64,000 nucleotides of DNA from Aspidiotus rigidus (Eukaryota > Arthropoda > Insecta > Hemiptera > Diaspididae), in assembly GCA_035079385.1 (NCBI GenBank), contig JAVHKY010000023.1, forward strand, positions 744,001 through 808,000, given 5' to 3'. This document shows positions 10,205 to 26,534 of this stretch, in pieces; position 1 is the first letter of the stretch; each line of letters starts with the position of its first letter. The notes under the pieces are model-generated. The model did no database searches, was not told where the DNA came from, and saw only the letters and a program-made list of their open reading frames with translations. The position numbers and the translations under genes are program-made.

Positions 10205-11733
10205 CTATACATTCCCTCCTATCATATATAGCTTGAGAGTCGAAATTCTTCTAAGCCCCCTTCTATCATATATAACTCGGAAGTCACAATTCTTCCAAGT
10301 CCCCTCCTATCATATATAATTCGAGGCTCGAAATTCTTCCAAGTCCCCCTCCTATCATATATAGTTCGGGACTTGAAATTCTTCCAAGTCCCCCTCCTAT
10401 CATATATAGTTCGAGTCTCAAAATTTTTCCAAGTTTTTGGTTGGACGGCGGACGGTAGCTCGAAAGTCAAAATTCTTCCAAGTCCCCCCCCCCTATTATA
10501 TATAGCTCGAAACTTGAAATTCTTCCAAGTCCCCCTCCTATCATATATAGCTCGAGTCTCAAAATTTTTTCAAGTTTTTGGTTGGACGGCGGACGGTAGC
10601 TCGGAAGTCAAAATTCTTCCAAGTCCCCCCCCTCCCTAATTATATATAGCTCGAGACTTGAAATTCTTCCAAGTCCCCCTCCTATCATATATAGCTCGAG
10701 ACTTGAAATTCTTCCAAGTCCCCCTCCTTTCATATATAGCTCGAGACTCGGAATTCTTCCCAGTCCCCCTCCTATCATATATAGTTCGAGTCTCAAAATT
10801 TTTCCAAGTTTTTGGTTGGACGGCGGACGGTAGCTCGGAAGTCAAAATTCTTCCAAGTCCCCCCCCCCTCCCTAATTATATATAGCTCGAGACTTGAAAT
10901 TCTTCCAAGTCCCCCTCCTATCATATATAGCTCGAGTCTCAAAATTTTTCCAAGTTTTTGGTTGGACGGCGGACGGTAGCTCGAAAGTCAAAATTCTTCC
11001 AAGTCCCCCCCCCCATTATATATAGCTCGAGACTTGAAATTCTTCCAAGTCCCCCTCCTATCATATATAGCTCGAGACTTGAAATTCTTCCAAGTCCCCC
11101 TCCTATCATATATAGCTCGAGACTTGAAATTCTTCCAAGTCCCCCTCCTATCATATATAGCTCGAGACTTGAAATTCTTCCATGTCCCCCTCCTACATAT
11201 ATAGCTCGAGACTCGAAATTCTTCATAGTCCCCCTCCTTTCATATATATCTCAAGACTTGAAATTCTTCTAAGTCCCCCTCCTATCATATATAGTTCGAG
11301 TCTCAAAATTTTTCTAAGTTTTTGGTTGGACGGCGGACGGTAGCTCGAAAGTCAAAATTCTTCCAAGTCCCCCCCCCCCCTATTATATATAGCTCGAGAC
11401 TTGAAATTCTTCCAAGTCCCCCTCCTATCATATATAGCTCGAGACTTGAAATTCTTCCAAGTCCCCCTCCTATCATATAGAGCTCGGGACTTGAAATTCT
11501 TCCAAGTCCCCCTCCTATCATATATAGCTCGAGACTTGAAATTCTTCCATGTCCCCCTCCTACATATATAGCTCGAGACTCGAAATTCTTCATAGTCCCC
11601 CTCCTTTCATATATAGCTCGAGACTCGGAATTCTTCCAAGTCCCCCTCCTATCATATATAGCTCGAGACTCGAAATTCTAAGTCCCCCTCCTATCATATA
11701 TATAGCTCGAGACTCGAAATTCTTCCAAGTCCC
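10205..11733. repeat. 45-bp minisatellite array with higher-order structure
   Basis: About 34 units of a 45-bp repeat whose core reads cgagacttgaaattcttcca followed by agtccccctcctatcatata and tagct. Many units are near-identical, for example between 11030 and 11200. Some units are replaced by a variant with a longer insert (tttttggttggacggcggac then ggtagctcg) at about 10434, 10577, 10810, 10955 and 11320, giving a second, longer period. Runs of eight or more C occur next to the variant units. Because 45 is divisible by three, both strands show long open frames rich in GGGLGRISSLELYMI-type repeats; I treat these as artefacts. The same family recurs at 17.57, 19.15 and 51.25 kb. Confidence 0.95.
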
Positions 11734-11758
11734 GTAACCTAACCTAACCTTAGGTTAC
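11734..11758. repeat. Short interstitial telomere-like word, palindromic
   Basis: Directly after the last 45-bp unit the sequence reads gtaacctaacctaacc followed by ttaggttac. It contains two exact copies of the insect telomere unit CCTAA plus an imperfect third. The outer nine bases (gtaacctaa and ttaggttac) are perfectly inverted. It is far too short to be a telomere. It fits a repair scar or a chance expansion at the array edge. Confidence 0.6.
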
Positions 11759-12800
11759 TAACTTCGCGGGCGCGGACGTTTTCTGAGGATGTAATCTCCT
11801 AACAAAATGGATAGCGGGTTCCCCACTAAAAATTTGGTTATGGAACTGCATGTACCGCAGGAGAGAGACCTGCAAATATTCTGAATTTTAACAGGGAACC
11901 AGTCCTAGCGGTTCTTCGAGAAATTCACCGTACGCCGTGCGCCGCGTGATGTCCAGCCAAACAAAACTGGTCCAAGTCCAAAATCATTGGCAAAAATGGT
12001 CCAACTTCCCTCCTATCAAATGTTCACTGCTCCGAGGTCGACATTTTTTCAAGTCGCCCTGCTATTATACATATAGCTCAAACGTTCGACTTAGAAGAAA
12101 TTCGACTTTCGAACAATAATATATTAAGATAGGTGGGGGAATTTTTTCAAGTCCTCCTCAGGACTTGGAAAATAATTATCATAGCTCGAGAGTTGAAATT
12201 TTTTTCTAAATTCAAATTGGAGTCCCATCCAAATTTTTCCAAGTTCCTCTCCCATCATATATTATAGCTCGAAAGTCGAAATTTTTTCAAGTCCAAATTC
12301 TTTATAAGGCGCACGGTGTACACGGCAAATTTTTCAAGAAAACCCCCCATGAAACAGGTTTCCCATTAAAATTTCGACTGTCGAACTATATTATATGATA
12401 CGAAATGGACTAGAAACATTTTCGACTTTCGGCCCTATGACGTCACGACCTAGTGAGGTCAAAATGGTCTAAGTCACGCCATGGCAAAAATGGTTCAAAT
12501 CCCCCTCCTATCATACAGCCGGAGGTGGGACTTGAAAAAAATTTCGACTTTCGACTCTGTGACGTCACGATTCAAATCCATAAGGCGTTCATGGACCCCT
12601 TCTTCTTAAATACCTCAACAATTGGAAACCTGTCATCTCGGAAAGAATCGCCGCCCGGCTGGCTGGTGACTCAACTATAGAAAGAGAAGAAATTCCCCCC
12701 GAGTCCCCTTCCTTATCATACACATAGATCGCAAGTCAACATTTCTCCAAGTCCCAATCGTATCATATATACCTCGCTCCAAAGAAAATTTGTCCATTTC
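11759..12800. repeat. Decayed composite repeat related to the 45-bp array
   Basis: Degenerate 45-bp units (phrases such as tcctatcatatatagctcga and aaatttttccaagtccc) are mixed with other recurring modules. These are a CRE-like tgacgtcac at about 12438 and 12560, and a module containing ggacgttttctga, cccaacaaaa-like and agcgggttcc words at about 11776-11825. The same modules recur near 20.53, 47.23, 51.09 and 56.21 kb, so the minisatellite seems to be one part of a larger dispersed repeat. No coding capacity is recognised. Confidence 0.6.
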
Positions 12801-15084
12801 TAATTCCGCCTGTTCCTCCTGAAAGAGGCTCTCTGCACCCCTCATTCAACTCCCTTAAAGATTGACCAACCCCCCCCCCTTCCCTTCATAAATATTACAT
12901 GATTGTCCGAGTTTTTTCAAGTCTCCATCTCTCAATATAAATACGTCTCAAACTTCCCGACGGCATCTCCTAATATGAATAGCTCAGTAGCCCGAGTATG
13001 CCACAACCAAATCTTCTCCTCGAACGTTTGAATTCTTTACATTCTCGAGAAGGCAGACATTTGTCAAAGTCCTCCTCCTGACCTGTAGCTCGCCGAATGG
13101 TCTCCGAAATTTAACCCAAACTGCCGATATTTGAATACAAAAAATACAGAATGACGAAAGTCCTCTTTTTGACTCAAGTCTGAGTTTGGAATTTCATACA
13201 TTTTATATAAAAAACGTTAATTCGCGAGTTTTTCTGTTTCACACCTTTTTCAGAATAAATTTTCTCTGATGTTATTTGAAAATTTCTTCGCGCTCAACTT
13301 TTACACGAGGTGGTCTAGTTTCACTCCATTCTTCAAATATAAATGTCATCCATCCATCGATAACGAAAATATTACAAGGCACACGAGTGAATTCTACAAA
13401 AACATTTCAACACTCGACGTCCTCGCGTGAAGATGAAATACGAAAAATCATAATATCCTGCACGACATTAAATTGCGAGCGCACAATATACAAATACATA
13501 AGTCACTAGTGGTTCCAATTTTTTTCCCCACCTTAAGAAATGGACCATGACGGGTCGACACACTACAATTCGTCGGTCAAATTCCGTATACGGAAACCGT
13601 CCGTAAATTTTGAAAATCGAGAAAAAGAAAAACTAAATTCGTTTTATCGCACTACATTCTGCGTACATCATTTGAAAAAGATAGATTTGCGATGCCTGAT
13701 GAAAGTTTATAAAAAGCAGAAAAAAAACCTACACAACGCGCGCTTTAGAAGAATGCACACGGAATACATTACGAGTACTTGGGAGGAAATTTCATTCACT
13801 TTATTTTCTCCTTGTTGAGTGCTTCCTGCTCGAAACAATGAAGTCACTATACTTCGTAAAAACCCTTGAGGAGTCATTTCCAGTAACGCAAGAGAGTGCA
13901 ACCTTTATAACTATACAACGCCACCTTATATGATCTATACCTATACGAAGTACACCCTCACGATACTGAATTGAATTAGAATTTTAAATAAATATCGCGC
14001 TCGACGAACTTAGAAGTAACTGCTCTACCATGTGTTGACCGAGGTTATGCATTGACCTGAATACGAACCTCGTCCAATAACGTTGCTACCTATTCTGCCT
14101 AAAAGAATTCCCGAACAAAAAAAAAGAACAAGTTCATAACCCCGACCTTTATAATATTTCTCCGGAAGCAATGCAAGATTACTCGAAAAAAAATTCTCTA
14201 CACATTTCGTATCATTCTTTTTTTTTTTTTCTGTACGAGTAGACCAGATTTTATACACGAGAAGCGTGACATATACTTTCTACATTCATTAAACTTTATT
14301 GTATAAGCTTACTCATTATTTCGGTCGTTCATTGATTAATTAGCCCCCTTCGCTCCGACCAAATAAGCCCTTCACAAATTCACAAAGATAATTCGAAAAA
14401 GTTGATAGTCAATTTGCAAGCGCATAATATTACATAATAGGCGTACAGTATAGATCTATTACAAGGATCTAACTGTGTTGGCACACGAAATGGATATAAA
14501 CAAATTGTAACCTTCGATATCAGGAAACAGAAGAAGAAACATCGACGAGAAAAAAACGTTCATCTTAATTACGCTTTGACGGCTATCAAGAACAGAGACG
14601 TTTAGACAACTGACACACAATGAACCGAAGATTAAACATTGCATAATATTTTTTCAAAATTTTCGATAAATCAATGCTGTATGAGATAGGTACTATGCAA
14701 AAGTATCGACGATTGAGAGGACGAGCGAGAAGAAAAAGAGGAAAATACAAGGAGAACGTAGAATATTACGGATTTTTTTATTCGAATCCAAGATGTTTTA
14801 AATTCATACATGAAATACTGCAAATATAAATAAGTGCACATATAATACGAATGCATATATACGTATAAGATACACGCAACTCCTCATCGTATGAATATTT
14901 TATTCAATCAACTAGGTATTCGAATCGACAGGAACCGTTAGACGCGATATCCGGAACCGTATGTAATTTGATATTGAAATAAATTTTGCTAAAATCCACT
15001 TAATGATGTTACCACTTTTAACGATCAATGAATACAATCTCTTCCTAATAATGTGTCTTCATTTTTCATGCTTTTACCATCTGA
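12801..15084. other. Unassigned A/T-rich sequence
   Basis: No gene, element or structured repeat is recognised. Open frames are short and show no known motif. Homopolymer T and A tracts are common (for example near 14219). Confidence 0.45.
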
Positions 15085-15640
15085 AAGAGAATCGAGGATG
15101 TCCGAACAATTGAAATATCGGGACGTGGGTCGGCATACTCATGTTGTTCAGGTGCTACAAGTGTACACGCTCCAGAAAGGTACCTTGCTCTTCAATGTGC
15201 ACAACCACAATATCAAAGCATCCAAGGTAGTCGAATACCTTGGTGTGATGCGACAACAAATTAATCTTCAAGGTACACTTCGAGTACATCAAGGAAAAAA
15301 TGATAACCCGCATTCCCCTCCTCCAGAAACTTGCCCGGAACCCATATGGATACGGCTCTAAATCGCGGAAAGTGATGTTCCAAGAATTGATCTTCCCCCT
15401 TGCTGAATATTGCTCATTTACATGGTACCACAGACTCCGGCTGAAAACATACAGAGTCCAACGCCGCTGTGACATCATCAACAGTACGGGTTATAAGGAA
15501 GTTAGCAGCAAAGTTGCTAGTGTGCTTGCTGCTAGTCCACCAGTCCACCTGCAGATAATTGAGAGATCAGTCAAGCGGCTCCCGTCAAAAGTCTTGCCAG
15601 TCACTCGCTAAGGATACCTCCCTCTAGTTGAAATTGATGA
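15085..15640 (+). pseudogene. R1-like LINE fragment (RT thumb to C-terminal part)
   Basis: Two plus-strand frames carry pieces of the region after the fingers/palm of a non-LTR reverse transcriptase. The first (about 15085-15361) contains KVVEYLGVM, the usual VKYLGV thumb motif. The second (15300-15611) contains LARNPYGYGSKSRKVMFQEL and EYCSFTWYHRLR, followed by ASVLAASPPVHLQI. This is the layout seen C-terminal to RT in R1-clade elements (GYGS, EYCS.W, VLAG.PPL). The two frames overlap, so there is at least one frameshift. No YADD core, ORF1 or 3' tail is visible. Confidence 0.7.
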
Positions 15641-17563
15641 TGAAGGCGACTTTGTGCTACAAGGTCGAAATGAACGACGATAAATCAGGTAGTGGACAGT
15701 GAAGTTTTTCTCGGAGAAAACTATTCGTTTGAATACTAAGATACCTGATGGAGAAGGCTACCGATATATCCTCAGACGACGAGATTACTTTCCATTTCTT
15801 TTTATGAAGTAATGCCATTTGTGCGGTACTGAACACTACTCTCAACACATTGTGTTCTCTTCTCCCCCTTTTTGAAGACACTGGCTTTTGCTAATTTACT
15901 CCTCGTTGTACTCTGTTGAGTATATGACTCGTTTCGCTATGTCTGGCCATAACTTAATTGTTTTTTCGAAGGGTTTACCACTTTTTTGATGTACATCGTT
16001 GTAAATAAAGTAGGATCCATTTTTTTTAGTCTTGAAAGTTCGTTTTTCTAATGTTATAGAGTTTCTCAACAGTTAATGAACTATGAAGTAGTCTTGCACT
16101 TTTAAGCCCTCTTTTTGTGAATATTTCCAATCCCGGAGAAGTGTATTTTCTTCGTAAATCAGAATGTTCTTTTCTTATTCTCCTTTCTTCCCTTCGATCT
16201 TATTTTCCAAGGGCATGTTCGAGAGGTGTTACGATGTAACTCAATGAAGCTTAGTGTACGGATTTGAAAAAATATTTTTCCTAGCAATGTTGTTCATTTT
16301 ATGAAACTTTTCTGGGACGCTGGAAATTCTATGTATTCGATTTGGCAAGTAGAAGGATACCTTCCCTTGCACGCGTTAGTAATTAGAAAAACGTCGTGCA
16401 AACTTTCCAGCGTATCTCGTCGACGATGGGGCAGTCTATAGCGGTTTTTCCATAATGACAATATGAATCGTAACCTGTCCGACATGGTTTCGTCGAACTG
16501 TTCTAATATTTGTTCATTTTCATCAAGTAAATGATGGTATATTCCGTGTGTGTTCAGTCGAAAGAGTGAAAGATAGAGGGAAAATGTCGAAAATCGAATT
16601 TACGTACCGCTTTGTGTCTTTGTTTTTAGCGCGAAAGCTTTGTGCATTATTCATTGAACCTTATACGTTTTCATCAGCGGAATGAAGGTCGTGTAGGAAA
16701 AATGACGCTCGTGGAAAGAGGGAGAGTGAAAAAAAAAATCCTGGATTTCACATCGACGAGACGAACACACAACAAAATGCTATAATGTATACTTTTGATT
16801 TGAACTTGTGTACGTATGTGTGTGGGTGTGTACACATGCCGTATACTATGCGCTGCCTGTATTGAGATTGATCTGACGGCTTTGTTCAGTAATGTAGAAA
16901 TAAGATTCTCGGCAACCGAACGGCTTCGTCGGCATTTATCGATACGTGGTATTTATATTTTCTTCTTCTCAATATATTTTACGCCACGTAATTGGCATCC
17001 AATTTCGAAGAAAATTGAAAAATCCTCGTCAACGTGTCTATATACGTATAAAGTCGCATGCGGTATCTTGTTTTTCAAAAAACTTCCATTCAATACAACA
17101 TCCTTCGAGCTGTCTGTCAAAATTAATGAACGCGTTGGAACGAAATGTGACGTATTTTGAAACAGTTCGAGAGAACTGAAATTTGAAAAATAATTGAGTA
17201 GTATTCATCCATACGATATTTCGGTAAAATATGTTCCAAATATTTTCTCGTAATCGTCATCTAGTGCAGAATACGACTCCTGTTTCAATTTACAGGTGGC
17301 TCAACCAGCAACTTTTTTGTTCCTTTTTGAAGTGAGAAAAAATAACAAAAATATGTAAACGAAAGTTGACGATTTGTTTGTTCTTTTCTTTGTGAGTGAA
17401 GAGGCCTTGAGAATTTTGATGTTGTTGTTTCTATGAGAGGATTCGGGCTTTGAACCCCTCTTCAATGTAAAGTGAAATGAGTCTAAACGAACGCTAAAAA
17501 TATCGAAATGTGACAAAAAAATTAAGTTGAAGCTTCGCATTTCCGTGGGAAACAACTAGTCTT
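15641..17563. other. Unassigned sequence
   Basis: No gene is recognised on either strand. A frame at 16816-17160 lacks any family motif and I do not call it. No tandem repeat or terminal inverted repeat was noticed. Confidence 0.45.
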
Positions 17564-17830
17564 ATGAGTCTGATAGAGAGTTTGAAATTTTCCTATTCCC
17601 TCTCCTACCATATAAGCCTCCTCATCATCATCTACAGTTCGAGTGTAGGAATTTTCCTAACTCCCACTCTTATCATAATATATGGCTCGACTGTTGAAAT
17701 TTTCTCAAGTCCCTTTTTTTTATCATATATAGCTCTCTTATTATCATAAATAGCTCTAGAATCGAAAGTTCTCGTCAATTCCCTCAAAAATGACGACGCT
17801 GAAAAAGTCGGACGCGGACTGTTCCCGCCC
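17564..17830. repeat. Degenerate 45-bp minisatellite units
   Basis: Three to four diverged units related to the 10.2-kb array: phrases such as tatcataatatatggctcga and gaaattttctcaagtccc. They are followed by a ggacgcggactgttcccgcc module like the one after the big array. This supports the view that the minisatellite and the ggacg module travel together. Confidence 0.6.
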
Positions 17831-17929
17831 GTTTTCTATTTAGGTGATTGTATTTAAATTTAGAATGCACACTACTTGGAATTGAATCATCCTGCGTCAT
17901 CTCGAAAAGCAGAATAATGAGAATGTACA

Positions 17930-19130
17930 AATGATTACAGTGAAGAATTTCACTCGTGAGGATATCGGCTCCGCATTCAAAAGGCTTAAGCCAAAGTGAG
18001 GACTAGGGCCATATGGGGTACCGCCTGACATTTATAAAGGGTGTGGGGAGGTCTTTACTGCCCCCTGGCGTACATTTGTAATCCCACCCCCCCCCCCCTC
18101 CCCGCTCCTGGGTGGTGTCGGCTGCTGTTCAAGAAATACCAAACCCTCGGCCTATAGCCATTCCCTCAGTACCATCTAAAACATTTGAGTCAGCCCTGTT
18201 TCGTAAACTGTATCAGCAAACAAGGTTAATAATACCGCAGCAGCAGCACGGGTTCGTGAGGGCTAAATCTGTAATAACAAATGTAATGGAGTTAACTCAT
18301 TTCATCGAGCGAGCGTTTAATCAGATTTTGAAAAGGCATTTGATAAAGTAAACCATAGTAAGCTACTGTTAAAGCTGAATCGTCTGGGTTTCTCTAAGTC
18401 TCTTCTGAAGTTATTTGAATCATATCTGCAGGACAGAAAGCAGTACGTGGCGTTCAAGGGAACATGCTCGGAGGTTTTCAAAAGTCCCTCGGGAGTGCCT
18501 CAGGGATCCTACTTGGGGCCGTACTTGTTCCTGTTGTATGTTCTGGATGCTCATGCGGGGATGGACTCGGGGTGCCTGCTGTATGCGGATGACGTAAAAA
18601 TCTACAGAGAGGTACAGAACTTGCATGATGCTGGCTTGCTGCAGCGAGATCTCAATGGACTAGTAAATTGGAGTGAGGAAAATCTCTTACCATTGAGTAT
18701 CAAAAAATGTGTACATATCACCATCACAAATAAAAAAAAACTGATAGATACAAACTATGCCGTTAAGGGAGAGCGAAGAAGTTAGAGATTTGGGGGTGCT
18801 TTTTAGTCATGATCCAAGTTTTGGAAAACAGTTCCGAAAATCGCTGAACAGCGCCAGTTGTAATCTCGGACTCATAATGCGGCACTCGAGGATGTTCACT
18901 AATACTGCGAGATTGAAAATTTTGTATTTTGCACTGGTAAGTGTGGCATGGGGGCCCACAGGGAGAGAGAGTACGAAAAAATTAGAACGAGTTCAAAAAA
19001 GATACCTAAAATATCTATATTTCAAAGACTTCGGTTATTATGATTCAACAATATTACAGGGAATTAGTGTTGGGCTATGAACTCACCAGCCTATCGGTAA
19101 GGAGGGAAGTTGGTCTTTTATTGTTCGTCT
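17930..19130 (+). pseudogene. Jockey/CR1-like LINE reverse transcriptase remnant
   Basis: A plus-strand non-LTR RT broken over at least three frames. About 17945-18080 encodes the start of RT (FTREDIGSAFKRLKP, then a stop). 18112-18351 gives IPQQQHGFVRAKSVITNVME. 18447-18785 carries the palm motifs SGVPQGSYLGPYLF and LLYADDVKIYR (the YADD catalytic motif). 18757-19080 carries the thumb (EVRDLGVLFSHDPSF) and FALVSVAWGP. The order matches a normal LINE RT, and the SGVPQGS plus YADD style fits the Jockey/CR1 group. No endonuclease, ORF1 or poly-A is seen. The piece runs straight into a 45-bp minisatellite, so its 3' end is lost. Confidence 0.85.
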
Positions 19131-19146
19131 GGGACTTATTCCAGTC

Positions 19147-19540
19147 CAAAATTGAGCTATATATGATAGAAGGGGGACTTGGAAAAATTTCGACTCTCGA
19201 GCTATATATGATAGGAGGGGGACTTGGAAAAATTTCGACTCTCGAGCTATATATGATAGGAGGGGGACTTGGAAAAATTTCGACTCTCGAGCTATATATG
19301 ATAGGAGGGGGACTTGGAAAAATTTCGACTCTCGAGCCATATATGATAGGAGAGGGACTTGGAAAAATTTCGACTCTCGAGCTATATATGATAGAAGGGG
19401 GACTTGGAAAAATTTCGACTCTTGAGCTATAGATGATAGGGAGGGGGGACTTGGAAAAATTACGTCTATCACGCTATATCAATGATAGGAGAGGGACTTA
19501 GAAAAATTTCGACTCTCGAGCTATATGTAATGGGAGGAGG
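19147..19540. repeat. Second 45-bp minisatellite array
   Basis: Eight to nine units reading gagctatatatgataggagg then gggacttggaaaaatttcga and ctctc. This is the reverse complement of the 10.2-kb unit with a few fixed differences (ttcgactctc in place of ttcaagtctc). The first seven units are nearly identical and later ones decay. Long open frames on both strands result from the period being a multiple of three. Confidence 0.95.
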
Positions 19541-23509
<3,969 letters not shown>

Positions 23510-23846
23510 TTGTCCAAACGAGAAATCGCGGTGTGAATCATAAACCACCATCTTCCGGAATGTACGAGTTGAGTACAGTGATAACGTCGGTGTTTAGATG
23601 ACGCATTATCTCTATAAGCTCGAGGGCGATGCGCTTACGATAGGAATTCTCCTTATGGAGGAGCTTTTCGGATCCCTCGTGGAAGCTGTGGCCACTGTTT
23701 ATTAAATGATCAGCAAAACCTGACTCCCTAAGTGTCCCTTCTTCCAAGACTTCAGGTGCTCAGCTACTCCAACTTTCATTTGGCGGCTGATCTCACCAAT
23801 ATAAAAGCCTCCACAATCCCCACATTTCAACTTGGCTCTCATCAAC
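23510..23846 (-). pseudogene. 3' part of a minus-strand Penelope-like element (endonuclease domain)
   Basis: The minus strand encodes the end of a PLE GIY-YIG endonuclease. CGDCGGFYIGEISRQMKVGV is in one frame, then ESGFADHLINSGHSFHEGSE and ELIEIMRHLNTDVITVLNSY in another (23538-23747). At least one frameshift lies near 23750. The upstream part of the same copy lies at 26733-28325. The two halves were contiguous before another PLE inserted between them: the protein reads through DPIP at the break, and the 12-bp sequence aggtatggggtc is present on both sides of the insert. Confidence 0.85.
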
Positions 23847-23858
23847 AGGTATGGGGTC

Positions 23859-24142
23859 TAACGACGACATACTCAACGATTAAAACGTACGGAGTAATTT
23901 GAATAGAGCCACAGAAATGAAAATACACCGGAGCACTTTCGATTAAAAAACCATTGTCAACGGGGACCTGAAAGCAACTGAACCAACTCCGGCCGGCAAC
24001 AAGAACTACCGAGGAGGACATGACTGAACTAGCGAGTCATCACAATGTGAATCATACTCGTAAACTAGTTCAATCAAACCCTCATCAGGTATGTACCTGT
24101 TGAGCACATTTAGGTTATCGTTATTCAGATGGCGAATAATTT
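23859..24142. repeat. Left inverted terminal segment of PLE A
   Basis: Reverse complement of 26398-26681 with only a few mismatches. It includes an antisense copy of the endonuclease C-terminus, its stop codon and 3' UTR. PLEs are known for such terminal repeats (pseudo-LTRs) in direct or inverted orientation. Confidence 0.9.
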
Positions 24143-26534
24143 GTCGTTTTCATCCCATATTTGGTTTCTTAATAAGTGTTTAAAATTGCATGTGAAACCC
24201 AAGTTTATCAAATTTCGGCTGTTCTCCGATTGTGTTCAGACCACCAGGAAACTGGAAAAATTTTTGACAGAAAAATGGATCCGTACTGAGTTGCGGAGGT
24301 GGCATGGGAAGCTGAATATCACCACAAGGTTGAATTTGTTGGTCCATTCTAAGCTTTCTGGTTTACTCTCGCCGGGTGAGTTGGATCTGTTTATTAAGTC
24401 GGTTATCCTTAAATGTCGGTCTTTTGAGGCTAAATTGAAATGTCAGAAAAATAAGAAGCTTAGCTCCCTCCTAAATTTGAATGCCTCTGCTGTCCAGGAA
24501 ATGGGTACTGACGTCAGCGTTATCCAAAAGTTTCAACCGCGGATTATAAATTGTAGTAATATTGAGTTTGAGAGTGACGAGTTGTATCTCTGGGAGAAGG
24601 GGTTAAAATTCGGGTTACCCCCTCTTAATAATGCTAACACTTTGGCCAATGTTGTTGCGGACCTCGAAATAAAAATTGGGCCTGGGGTTAATACTCAGAA
24701 AGCGTGTGCTGCCCTTGTCCGCTATACCCCCCCCCCTCCCTCGTAAAAATGATCTGGCCTTTGAGGTGATTAAGAGGATCAAGAGGAAGGTCAGGGAGGA
24801 GGGCTTAACCATTACTAAGGCTGATAAAGGGAATGCCATTGTCGTTATGGATAAGTCCTCTTACGTCTCCAAGGTCTATGACGTTCTCGACCAGTGTGGC
24901 GCCAAGGAAAATGCGGATTTCAATTTTTCAAATCACGTCAAAGAAGTTAGACGTGTTATAAACAATTGTGAATTTATTATTAAGACCCCTAAGCTTAAAA
25001 GAATGCTTCTTGAGCCCAATCCAGTGCCGCCCCTCTTGTACGGGCTACCTAAGTTTCATAAGAGGGACACCCCGATGCGGCCGGTCGTTTCTTTTGTGTC
25101 TTCCCCCACGTACTTCTTGGCGAAATTTTTGGACCGTTGGTTCAAATCTAGAGTGGAATTTGAGTCATCCTACTCTGTGAAGAATTCGGTCTCTTTGGCT
25201 AATAAGCTTAAGGATGACATTCTTCCGCCTGATTCAACCCTATGCTCCTTTGACGTAGTCGGCTTATTTCCGAGTATCCCTAGAGCTACTGCCATGCAAC
25301 ATATGGGAGACCTTTTGATCCAATCTAATATCTGTCACGAAGAGTTGGCAGAATTTTTTAATTTACTCAATATTTGTTGGTCTCCCAACTTCTGTAAATT
25401 TGAAGGCAAATTTTTCGAATTTCCTGAGGAGGTAGGTATCCCTATTGGCTCTCCTGTGGGTTCCCTCATTTCGGAAGTTTTCATGTCTAAATTTGAGCTT
25501 GATCTCTTTTCCTCTGGTCAGGGCTTTTTGGGTCATATATATTATTGGCACAGGTACGTCGACGATGTGTTGTGTTTGTGGACTGGTCAACGGGATCTTC
25601 TTTTGGAGTTTCTTAGGTATCTTAACAGTTTATACCCATCCATCAAATTCACGTTGGAAGTAGGCGGTTCATCTATAAATTTTTTGGACCTTACTATCTC
25701 TAATAGAGAAGGTGCCCACGAATTCGCCATATATAGAAAAGATACCTCGACCGATATTACTGTCCACGGCAGATCTTTTTGCCCTGTTGCTCACAAATAT
25801 ACCGGTTTTAATAGTTATATCCACCGGTTGACGAGTATTCCATTAGGTCAGGTCAGCTCGCTTTTCAACAGGAGCTTTCGACTATAAAGCACTTGGCCAG
25901 AGTGAACGAGATCAGCTTGGATATTGACTTGACGGTCCATAGGAAATTGACTCGGAAATGCCTTGATTCCACTACCTCCCTCCCCCGTAATCCAGCGTCA
26001 GATAGTAGGAAACGTTGGATTAGGCTTCCGTTTTTGGAGAAATTTTCTTCCCAATTAGACCGTGTCCTCCGCCCATTTGGGTTTCGGCCAGTGTTTTACA
26101 ATCTTAACACTGTAAAAAGCTTGTTTGTTAAGTTAAAGGACCCCATCCCACTGGTCGAAAGAAGCGGGGTTTACAAAATTGAGTGTAATGATTGTAATGG
26201 AATCTAATTAGGCGAGACTGGACGTCAGCTCAAAATTAGAATAGATGAGCATAGGAAGGCGTGGGAAAAGAAGAAATTGGGTGATTCGGCATTTGCGGAC
26301 CATCTTATTACCACTGGCCATGGTTTCATAGAGGGATCTGACTCTCTCCTCCATAGAGAGTCCTCGGCTCTCAAACGTACCACGCTAGAACACATCGAAA
26401 TTATTGGCCATCTGAATAACGATAACCTAAATGTGCTCAACAGGTACATACCTGATGAGGGTTTGATTGAACTAGTTTACGAGTATGATTCACATTGTGA
26501 TGACTCGCTAGTTCAGTCATGTCCTCCTCGGTAG
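24129..26534 (+). pseudogene. PLE A reverse transcriptase / GIY-YIG endonuclease (disrupted)
   Basis: The protein would copy PLE RNA at a nicked target. The N-terminal part (24129-24746) includes KFLTEKWIRTELRRWHGKLN. The RT (24676-25887) holds the GLPKFHK region, motif A (CSFDVVGLFPSIP), motif B (GSPVGSLISEVFM) and YVDD at about 25555-25566. The post-RT part (25893-26207) and endonuclease (26277-26534; SAFADHLITTGHG, RYIPDEGLIELVYE) follow. Compared with sister copies there are three lesions: a C run of ten at 24727-24736 where a relative has six (+4 shift), an insertion of about 5 nt near 25853, and a TAA at 26205-26207 replacing the Tyr of the YIG motif. Otherwise the sequence is well preserved, so inactivation is recent. 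Confidence 0.92.

Noticed and set aside
10205..11733. CRISPR-like array
   Set aside because: The units abut without unique spacers, the genome is eukaryotic, and no cas gene is present. It is a minisatellite.
19040..19472. Long repetitive protein-coding frames on both strands in the 45-bp array
   Set aside because: They follow from a stop-free unit with a period divisible by three. The same occurs on the opposite strand and in the 10-11 kb array. No start context or non-repeat domain supports translation.
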